DNA from: Hemerocallis citrina
Lineage: Eukaryota; Streptophyta; Magnoliopsida; Asparagales; Asphodelaceae
Assembly: GCA_017893485.1 (NCBI GenBank)
Contig: CM030367.1
Location: 88,052,910-88,116,909, forward strand
Reading direction: 5' to 3'
Length of the DNA stretch: 64,000 bases
Part shown: positions 59,901 through 64,000 of the stretch, piece after piece
Position numbering within the stretch: the first letter of the stretch is position 1
Layout of the letters: the number at the start of each line of letters is the position of its first letter
Made by a program: the position numbers and the translations under genes
The notes under the pieces: generated by a model
Seen by the model: only the letters and a program-made list of their open reading frames with translations
Told to the model about the DNA's origin: nothing
The model's database searches: none

Positions 59901-61713
59901 GGAAGGTTCAACTGGAGCTAACTTTCTATCTGCGCAAATTTCCAGCAAAACAAAACAAAGAAAAACTAGCCACACATCAATATACTTGTCCTGCAACTTT
60001 AAAATATGTATATATACACACATACACTCCAATCCAAGTGTCACAAGGACACATATTTCAGTGAAATCATTTTAAACCCTTAGTGTAGGAAATAATCAAT
60101 GATCGTCCCCTATGAGTAGTCTGCTTTATTTGGTGAAATGCCAATTATGAACAAGCACACTAGATACGAGGTAGAATGTATTCATACATCATAAAAGAAA
60201 CATCATGTAGAGCAGAGCTGCACCTCGGGAGAGTAAAAACTGGCTATGGAACTATGCATGCTTTTCAATTCTAAACTAAAACAAAGGTGCAACCCTAGAG
60301 AGAAATTGCATGAGAAGCAAATTCAGAAAAAGAAAACAGATTTCAGATTCCTAAGTGATAAATTTTGATAAGGAGTTTCGGTAGCACTGCAGCATAAGCA
60401 GATCAGGTGGACAACAAAATCTAATATATGTTATCACTGAAAATTAAAAATAGTTATATTTCGTATGTAAAATTCTCGTCTTTCAATTTGGTTGTAAATT
60501 TGTAGGTAATACTCGCTTACTAATTCTACTACTCTTGTTAAAAACACAATATAGTAGGAATAAGGGTGATTTCAACATGCTCTGTTCACCTTCATATTGA
60601 CTATAAGTGCAAGGAATTGCTGACATATTGTTTATCCTAACTATACACCATTACAAACCTCATATTTCATTTACTACTGAAAAATAATCAGTCCTCATGT
60701 TCGGGACATGACAGATGAAGCCAATATTAACTATGGATGGCGATACGGAGTTAGCCGGACCCCACGCAGCATCCATGAGGCACGAGGTTTTCATGTGTTG
60801 GTTTCCTCCTATCAGAGGTTTCTTTGGAATACCAGGTGATATAACTACCAGAACCCATAAATCTGAAGTACATTACATAGTCCACTTTAGGGATTGGCAA
60901 GTTACCCATTCAATGAAAGCATGCGCCATTTTATGCAACAATCAGTAAGTTCAATTGGTGATAGCACCTAGGGATAGTACTGCATTTTCAAAACTGATTA
61001 ATGTCTAATTCAATGTACTAAAAGGAAAAAAGTAAGAAATGAAACATATGATACAATTGTCGGTCTGATAAATAGATAGCTTTGCAGTTTAGACTATAAA
61101 TAGAATAGAAATGAAACATATGATTAAATTGTCAGTCTATAAATAGCTAGCTTTGCTGATTTGGGACCTTAAATAGAATAGTCATGCTGCTAATAGTTGA
61201 ACAAGTGTAAGTTGATTATGGTGTCTTTGCTAAAAGCATAGAAATTTATCCAATCTACTGGCACTACGAACTAGTAGTCACCCACATTAACAGTTCATCC
61301 TAGCAGGTATGCCACAATTATCTAGGAGCAACAACAGGTGAATTTATTGCATATTTCCACAGTTTAAACCGATCGATGATCAGATTTGAATAAGTACGTT
61401 TTTCTTTATATACCTTGCTATCAACTTTGAGAACTGGCTTATTTCCCATATATAGTGCACCCATCAGCTGCAATGCAGGGATTTCCAATGGGAAGTTGAA
61501 TGGAGTAATAATTGCAACCTGGAAAACGTAAAAATAGACATTGTAATCCTTGTGTTTTCAGCAATAGGCATAGAGTTTTCAAATTACTCAAACAGTTATT
61601 GTGCTTTAATAAATAAATAAAATCCTTACAGGACCATATGGCCAGCGATAGCCATGACTGTGCTGCCCAAGGTGGTTACCAGGTACAGCAAATGACCTTG
61701 CCAGGAAGCGAAC
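32073..61713 (-). CDS. ALDH12A1: Delta-1-pyrroline-5-carboxylate dehydrogenase (ALDH12), partial, 10 exons
   Basis: Mitochondrial NAD-dependent enzyme oxidising P5C/glutamate semialdehyde to glutamate in proline and arginine breakdown (family knowledge). Exons on minus: 61713-61630, 61518-61414, 59716-59603, 53131-53000, 52925-52836, 40691-40602, 38516-38307, 32946-32836, 32387-32308, 32211-32073. They sum to 1,155 nt, 384 codons plus TGA, with no internal stop. Visible motifs are TPFNFPLEIP (substrate/NAD fold), FTGSSRVAEKL, LEDAGFDWK (general-base Glu), SGQKCSAQS (nucleophile Cys) and EIFGPFQ. All introns are phase 0 except the last, which splits a Trp codon TG|G. The N-terminal about 170 residues and transit peptide are absent here and no matching exon lies in 61714-64000. 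It is the only host gene, with introns crowded by transposons, and looks functional. Confidence 0.95.
32308..32387 (-). CDS. ALDH12A1: ALDH12A1 exon, NGTTYVGIRARTTGAPQNHW region
   Basis: 80 nt. The acceptor is CCAG and the donor is GTCAGT after CACTG. Encodes DVLGRSVNGTTYVG and TTGAPQNH. Confidence 0.95.
32388..32835 (-). other. ALDH12A1 intron with GC donor
   Basis: The exon ending FLQ is followed by CAG|GCAAGA and the intron ends CCAG|GACGTT. GC-AG is a known minor splice class, usually with a strong CAG|GCAAG match as here. No GT nearby would keep the protein alignment. Confidence 0.85.
32836..32946 (-). CDS. ALDH12A1: ALDH12A1 exon, MHAHLTAAVVSND region
   Basis: 111 nt, 37 codons from IVTSYKQDQL to NDQLFLQ. 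The acceptor is TCACAG and the donor is the GC site described above. Confidence 0.95.
32947..33475 (-). other. Intron sequence, no feature seen
   Basis: Start of the acceptor-side part of a 5.36-kb ALDH12A1 intron (32947-38306). AT-rich and not repetitive by eye. Confidence 0.5.
33478..33809. mobile_element. Foldback MITE with TA target duplication
   Basis: 332 bp with long imperfect inverted arms of about 145 bp. The left end is ggagtgaagtcatgaaaccc and the inverted right end is ggggtaaagtcatgaaaccc, both continuing into cccaatgtt. TA flanks both sides (33476-33477, 33810-33811), fitting a Tc1/mariner-derived MITE. Non-coding and unrelated to the TA-microsatellite foldback family. Confidence 0.75.
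34247..34645 (+). mobile_element. Non-autonomous Helitron
   Basis: 399 bp. It starts TCTATACTATTATTAAGC after an A and ends ..GGATTACTAG before a T, with a GC-rich hairpin (cgtgcattgcacgtg) a few bases before the CTAG end, as Helitrons require. The 5' about 130 bp is tandemly duplicated (second start near 34379). No RepHel coding. Confidence 0.72.
35278..35285 (+). promoter_or_regulatory. TATA box in solo LTR A
   Basis: ccctatataaacccctccct. Transcription from here would run opposite to ALDH12A1. Confidence 0.6.
37310..37630. repeat. Degenerate tctg/atctg repeat in LTR A
   Basis: Many copies of (t)atctgt/tatctga at irregular spacing, for example tctgtatctgtatctggtatctg near 37499. Confidence 0.6.
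38307..38516 (-). CDS. ALDH12A1: ALDH12A1 exon, IPGSNLLFGG to EIFGPFQ
   Basis: 210 nt, 70 codons, the longest exon here. VTTESMIEHVSKLLQIPGS opens it and LVTKEIFGPFQ closes it, the latter being the conserved aldehyde dehydrogenase motif. Canonical AG and GT borders. Confidence 0.96.
38594..38825 (-). mobile_element. Copia-type LTR fragment with PBS
   Basis: On minus, TGGTATCAGAGC (38609-38598) is a perfect initiator-Met tRNA primer binding site. It follows about 210 bp of LTR-like sequence with TATATATTGT and a T-rich end. No internal domain or second LTR was found, so it is a fragment or TRIM-like remnant. The LTR start (TGTGTCTCGTAG, near 38818) is uncertain. Confidence 0.5.
38826..40601 (-). 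other. Intron sequence with small repeats
   Basis: ALDH12A1 intron 38517-40601. It holds a two-copy 46-bp direct repeat (aggagcaattcccatcagaa at 38845 and 38891) and a (CA)n microsatellite near 39756-39782. No gene seen. Confidence 0.5.
40602..40691 (-). CDS. ALDH12A1: ALDH12A1 exon, RRKLEDLTIGPVLT region
   Basis: 90 nt, NWASSGLISKMKGL to TIGPVLT. Acceptor ATGCAG, donor GTAAGT. Confidence 0.95.
40737..41034 (-). mobile_element. Non-autonomous Helitron
   Basis: 298 bp on minus. It starts TCTAATACTATAATGGG after A and ends ..GTATGATACTAG before T, with the hairpin-forming cacgtgcacgtgtgcacgtg just before the end. An internal direct repeat, gatccactttcgaaaatatt, occurs four times. It lies 45 bp upstream of an exon. 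Confidence 0.72.
41035..41072. repeat. (TA)n microsatellite
   Basis: Uninterrupted TA run beside the Helitron. Confidence 0.9.
41073..41912. other. Intron sequence, no feature seen
   Basis: Part of the 12.1-kb intron 40692-52835. No domain or repeat end was recognised before the RT2 LTR. Confidence 0.45.
41913..42492 (-). repeat. RT2 3' LTR
   Basis: 580 bp. In element orientation it begins TGATATGGCTAAAAATGG and ends AGCGGCAACA, homologous to both RT1 LTRs over the full length. TATA box TATAAAA at 42179-42173. Confidence 0.88.
43085..43560. repeat. RT2 repeat array with paired W-box-like motifs
   Basis: Four diverged units (100-122 bp) with ctcggaaacacgtctg, ttggcgaacgaa and gcgttgactggtcaacgc (near 43207, 43329, 43450, 43550). 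Homologous to RT1 15550-16150 and likewise just upstream of the antisense gene. Confidence 0.82.
43688..43695 (+). promoter_or_regulatory. TATA-like box of RT2 antisense gene
   Basis: ccataaatctccaccccc, about 165 bp before the ATG at 43858. It aligns with 15467-15460 (minus) of RT1. Confidence 0.45.
43858..46767 (+). pseudogene. RT2 antisense gene, four exons, PF04195-like plus coiled coil
   Basis: Same gene as 12081-15310. Exon 1 is 43858-44850 (MFRVSSGEEASS; MCFMIPPEFD; CPIQLMPNIWRHVTGFVLH; RLYKIHQKTRTEY). Exon 2 is 44937-45379 (MDFEDIMNRRSALS; MPKDKASMEHG). Exon 3 is 45450-46013, a coiled coil rich in K/E/A. Exon 4 is 46225-46767. Junctions match RT1: A|GTACG to GCAG|G, ATG|GTAAGC to GCAG|GT, GAG|GTGGA to TTTTCAG|AT. 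Exon 2 is 443 nt after a one-base carry-in and exon 3 is 564 nt, so the frame holds. Exon 1 has frameshifts near 44640-44690, and a TGA near 45776 replaces CGC of RT1. Unknown function; the PF04195 resemblance is from memory. Confidence 0.75.
47168..47516. repeat. 116-117-bp tandem repeat, three copies (RT2)
   Basis: Units share ggagcaattccgaatggtgaaccac and gtgttggactccga, with starts near 47171, 47288 and 47404. It is the counterpart of RT1 11500-11855 in the same place between pol and antisense-gene ends. Confidence 0.85.
47735..49065 (-). pseudogene. RT2 integrase and pol C-terminus
   Basis: Integrase pieces on minus: GVHLGARSLSRKLLNYGHLW with CDSC zinc ligands, LKFLVVAIDYFSKWIEA, MTDNGTQFAG and PQSNGQAENAN (D, D, E present). 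Frameshifts near 48540 and 48130. The C-terminal IPRIWNAEHLMKY ends near 47735. Confidence 0.82.
49066..49820 (-). pseudogene. RT2 tandem RNase H domains
   Basis: Second, archaeal-like RNase H is readable at 49500-49102 (WTVYVDGSSCADGSGA, AEYEALIAGLCMARK, VFSDSQLVMNQV). The first RNase H (49820-49510) is broken by stops and frame changes. Confidence 0.78.
49821..50628 (-). pseudogene. RT2 reverse transcriptase, second half
   Basis: Readable from 50405: [29 protein letters not shown] (active site), MRLNPNKCTFGVSSGKFLG. A frameshift near 50440 separates it from MDAFSGYNQIRM (50490-50450). Confidence 0.82.
50629..51898 (-). pseudogene. RT2 gag C-terminus, protease and RT start
   Basis: Continuous reading from about 51702 to 50629. 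It runs through the gag tail (ILHLIHGGPMGG) into the protease (VLVDNGSSVNIIF, near 51380) and the RT N-terminus (EVEKLLNARFIQEVNYP), then TAG. Upstream, the zinc knuckle HRDHGHDTDDC is visible near 51790. The uninterrupted gag-pro frame suggests that in this family gag and protease are one ORF. Confidence 0.82.
51899..52835. other. Intron sequence, no gene seen
   Basis: Begins at the RT2 truncation (ggcggatac, then attaagatgg). It contains lttgcaact-type repeats (gcaactcaaggga, tttgcaactacat near 52060-52090) that resemble 33960-34110. Confidence 0.4.
52836..52925 (-). CDS. ALDH12A1: ALDH12A1 exon with catalytic cysteine
   Basis: 90 nt. VEYVAWVCDQDAYACSGQKC then SAQSIMFMHE. The second Cys of the CSGQKC motif is the expected nucleophile. 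Separated from the next upstream exon by a 74-bp intron. Confidence 0.96.
53000..53131 (-). CDS. ALDH12A1: ALDH12A1 exon, FTGSSRVAEKL and LEDAGFDWK
   Basis: 132 nt, AKPQMTLFTGSSRVAEKL to LGPDVQE. Includes the NAD-binding FTGSS turn and the region of the general-base Glu. Confidence 0.96.
53519..53552. repeat. (TA)n microsatellite
   Basis: Left flank of foldback MITE copy 3; the right flank is 53923-53973. Confidence 0.9.
53553..53922. mobile_element. Foldback MITE, copy 3, in TA repeats
   Basis: 370 bp with nearly perfect inverted arms of about 150 bp. Both ends read agggaaagcttcggttgtgc in their own inward direction. Same family as 2281-2649 and 2720-3084, again inside (TA)n. The best preserved of the three. 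Confidence 0.88.
54258..54510. repeat. Trinucleotide (CTA/CTG)n tract in LTR D
   Basis: tactactac and ctgctgctg runs mixed with ttgtttactactactgctg units. The ORF across it encodes only Leu/Tyr-rich repeats. Confidence 0.85.
55105..55410. repeat. Degenerate gttagtaagct repeats in LTR D
   Basis: About a dozen copies of (g)ttagtaagct(t)a at irregular spacing. Confidence 0.65.
57890..58070. repeat. (GTGTGCAGT)-like minisatellite
   Basis: Variable units of gtgcagtcagtgt, gtgtgcagttat and plain (TG)n. Confidence 0.75.
58557..58715. repeat. 56-bp tandem repeat, three near-identical copies
   Basis: agttccccggttcctccatg begins at 58561, 58617 and 58673; each unit ends in gttaatttttcag. The copies are almost identical, so the expansion is recent. 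Confidence 0.92.
59603..59716 (-). CDS. ALDH12A1: ALDH12A1 exon, MEQMLRLLHDCGLPKEDVDF
   Basis: 114 nt, VSVVMEQML to MNKLLLE. Acceptor AATAG, donor GTTTGT. Confidence 0.95.
59717..61413 (-). other. ALDH12A1 intron, no feature seen
   Basis: 1.7 kb, AT-rich. A near-repeated 60-bp stretch (aatgaaacatatgat.aaattgtc) occurs near 61040 and 61110. No element ends were recognised. Confidence 0.5.
61414..61518 (-). CDS. ALDH12A1: ALDH12A1 exon, TPFNFPLEIPALQLMGALYM
   Basis: 105 nt, VAIITPFNFP to VLKVDSK. Acceptor CCAG, donor GTATAT. Confidence 0.96.
61630..61713 (-). CDS. ALDH12A1: ALDH12A1 exon, first one in the window
   Basis: 84 nt, VRFLARSFAVPGNHLGQHSH to WPYGP. The acceptor TGGCAG at 61719-61714 shows that coding exons continue upstream, beyond 64000. 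Confidence 0.95.
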
Positions 61714-62617
61714 CTGCCACATCAGAGAACGAAGCAATCAAACTGGTGAGATACAGACAAACAAGTTGTACAAGCAAACCTAATTCATACCTATCTTAGA
61801 AATAACTGGCTTTACAGTTCACTTTTCGGTTACAATTATTTGGTCAGCCATCATATCTTTCAATTTTGATATTGGAAGCTAAGTTAAATCGGAGGCATAC
61901 GAAAATCTAAGAGGCAACATGAGTCAAACTAAGATTTTTAATTTTCCTTGCGAAACAATATCAAGAAAAAGGATTGAGACTGCTTTTAGTATTCGCAAAT
62001 TGCTAAGGAGATAATATGAATCATTCTAGAAAATAGTGCTAATTCGAAAAGAAAAACACCAAAATACTTTAATTTAACACTGCAATCAAATGCATTACCA
62101 AATTAATGTTCATATATAGTTATATACTTACAGAGACCAATTTACCAAAAATAAGTTTAAAAATGTGGCTTATTCCCAAAAGGGTTATTTCCATCTACCT
62201 CACTAACAAATATGTGAATAACCAACTCACAAATCACTATTTTCATATAAATCACAAATCATTATTTCCATATAAATCACTCATAATGTGGATCACATCC
62301 CAATGAACTCCCTATGGTTATAACCACCAAATCCATGGAATATTCCATTAACTTTAATGAAATAGGAGTAGAATGATAAAATTACCCTCGACTTCAATCT
62401 CCTGACCTTAACCCTAACACTAATTTATAAGATGAAGAACGGAGGAGGAGAGGGGCAGAGGGGGCCGGAGGAGGAGGTGGAGAAGGCAGAGGATGATGGG
62501 GTGATGGAGGCGCATGGGGAGAGGAGGGGCGGGGGTGGTGGTGGTGAGGGCTAGAGTTAGGATTAAGGTTTAGATAGTTGGAGATGGAGAGGAAGAAGAG
62601 GGTAGAAAGGTAGTTTT
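61714..62617 (-). other. ALDH12A1 intron, no exon seen
   Basis: The conserved block that should precede VRFLARS (ending in a GDQ-like motif) is not present. 62430-62600 is strongly purine-rich (gaggagg). Confidence 0.55.
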
Positions 62618-62625
62618 GTAACCTG

Positions 62626-63673
62626 CAGTGTTCCAAAAAGCGGTCTAGGCAGCTGCCTAGGCGCTAGGCGGCCCTCCAACGCCCTAGGAGCTAGGCGTTT
62701 AAGAAAATCGGTTAATGATTCTAGGCGGTTAAAAGCGGGTCTAAGCGGCGCGTAATCGGTGTAAGCGGGTCTAAGCGGGCTATACCCGCTTAGAACTTAA
62801 TTATTAAAAAAAAGGGACCCGACTTATTCCAACTCGACCCGCTCTAATACACTCAAACCATTAAAACTTCTCTTTCTTCTCTAAATGCCCCATAAAAAAA
62901 TCCCGAAATCAATTTTATTCTCTAAATCCCTAATTCCTCTTCTCTAAAACCCCCAAATCACCTCCCCCGCCTCCCTTCTCGCAGTCGGAGACTCGCAGCT
63001 CGCAACGCGCTTCAATTTCGACCTCCTCCGCCTCCCTCCTCGCAGTCGCAGCTCTCATTCACTCTGTCACTCAGCCGTCGAAACCTCCTCCTCCACCTCC
63101 CTCCTTGCAGTCGCAGCTCGCTTCAACTTCAACCGACGTCAACACAACCTCTCTCTCCTCTCTTCAGCTTCAAAGTCAAGTCGTCAACACAACCACACAC
63201 TGCCTCCCGCCTTGCTTCACCTCCGACGTCAACACTACGTCATCTTCTCTCTCAAACTTCTCCTGACGCAACCCTCCCCCATCCCTCGACTCAAGCCTCC
63301 TGCTTCCCCACATTGTTTGCTCCATGGACTGGAACAGCCGAACAGGTAATCTCCACGACTGATCTTCGTCATAAATTAATACTAGTCTAATAGATGAGTA
63401 TAAGACTATACAAAAAAAAGAAAAAGACTAATAATAATACACCGATTCGATTTTGTAAAGCTCATCCTGCAATTGCAAGGAGAAATATCAAGAGTAAGAA
63501 TTGGTAACAACAAAATGATAAAATATATAAATAAAATATATACATAAATAAATATATATATAATATATAAATAAAACCGCCTAGCGCCTAGCCGCTTAAG
63601 CTCCGCTTACAAGGCCTAGGCGCTAGGCACTCATCGGCCGCCCGACTACCGCCTAGCGACTTTTAGAACATTG
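62626..63673. mobile_element. Non-autonomous hAT-like transposon
   Basis: 1,048 bp with short imperfect terminal inverted repeats (CAGTGTTCCAAAAAGCGGTC and, inverted, CAATGTTCTAAAAGTCGC) and a perfect 8-bp TSD, GTAACCTG (62618-62625, 63674-63681), the hAT hallmark. Both ends are packed with ctaggcg/gcgcctagg subterminal motifs, the usual hAT transposase binding layout. The middle is C/T-rich and encodes no transposase. Confidence 0.85.
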
Positions 63674-63681
63674 GTAACCTG

Positions 63682-64000
63682 GGTTGGGAATTGACTAGGG
63701 TTAAAGTGACAAAAACATAAAGAGTGAGTAAAATGGAATGTGCCCCCGAGTGTGAGTGAGTATATGGCAATAGCAATTTGTGAGTGAGTTATATGGAACA
63801 CAATTGTGCATGAGTTATATGGAAATAACCCTTCCCAAATAAGTGGATTACAAAAACGTCAAAATACAAACTGCAACCAAATTAATTGTAATCTACACTT
63901 ATATAGACCGCCACTGAGATGTTATAAAATAAGCAGTCAATTGGAAAAATAGCTTACTTTACTCATATTCATATCTGGACACTTGACACTTGCAAGGATG
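63682..64000. other. Intron or upstream sequence, no gene seen
   Basis: Contains gtgagtgagt and gagttatatgga repeats near 63750-63830. No convincing exon. Confidence 0.45.

Noticed and set aside
60715..60948. 77-codon plus-strand ORF
   Set aside because: Lies within an ALDH12A1 intron, has no recognisable domain and no flanking gene structure.
63953..64000. Possible ALDH12A1 exon on minus (ASVKCPDMNMSK before GTAAGC)
   Set aside because: It does not match the conserved block that must precede VRFLARS, and accepting it would leave that block missing.

Overview
This is a transposon-rich plant nuclear window. It shows Ty3/gypsy and Ty1/copia retrotransposons, solo LTRs, Helitrons, hAT and foldback MITEs, and one intron-split plant gene. 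The species cannot be told from the sequence. No rRNA, tRNA, CRISPR or bacterial features were seen.

Host gene: the only recognisable host gene is ALDH12A1 (P5CDH, delta-1-pyrroline-5-carboxylate dehydrogenase), on the minus strand. Ten exons lie between 61713 and 32073. They join in frame into the C-terminal 384 residues and a TGA stop. The N-terminal part (roughly 170 residues, with the mitochondrial transit peptide) should lie beyond 64000. The coding part looks intact, but its introns have been inflated by transposons, so 1,155 coding bases span about 29.6 kb. One intron (32388-32835) has a GC donor.

Layout: 1-3552 is AT-rich intergenic sequence with two foldback MITEs set in (TA)n. 3553-29980 is one old minus-strand copia element (TSD TCAAC on both sides) blown open by later insertions. 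The first is a 12.6-kb Tat-like gypsy element, RT1 (4774-17339, TSD GAAGT). The second is a large solo LTR, C (21272-29055), which itself carries another solo LTR, B (23378-26576), in a TA microsatellite. 29986-32072 is downstream of ALDH12A1. From 32073 to the end is the gene. Its introns hold a 332-bp MITE, two small Helitrons, solo LTR A (34857-38209), a copia LTR/PBS fragment, a second, 5'-truncated Tat-like element RT2 (41913-about 51898, minus), solo LTR D (53460-56680) with a third foldback MITE inside, and a 1,048-bp hAT-like element (62626-63673).

Most notable: RT1 and RT2 both carry, between pol and the 3' LTR and antisense to pol, a gene that appears to have four exons. Its three introns sit at matching places in both copies, and exons 2 and 3 keep a multiple-of-three frame although their lengths differ. 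Just upstream of this antisense gene both copies have a TATA-like box and an array of about 120-bp tandem repeats, each with a head-to-head pair of TTGAC (W-box-like) motifs. Antisense ORFs in Tat elements are known. The conserved splicing and the enhancer-like array are what deserve a second look. Pol is broken in both copies by stops and frameshifts, so neither is autonomous.
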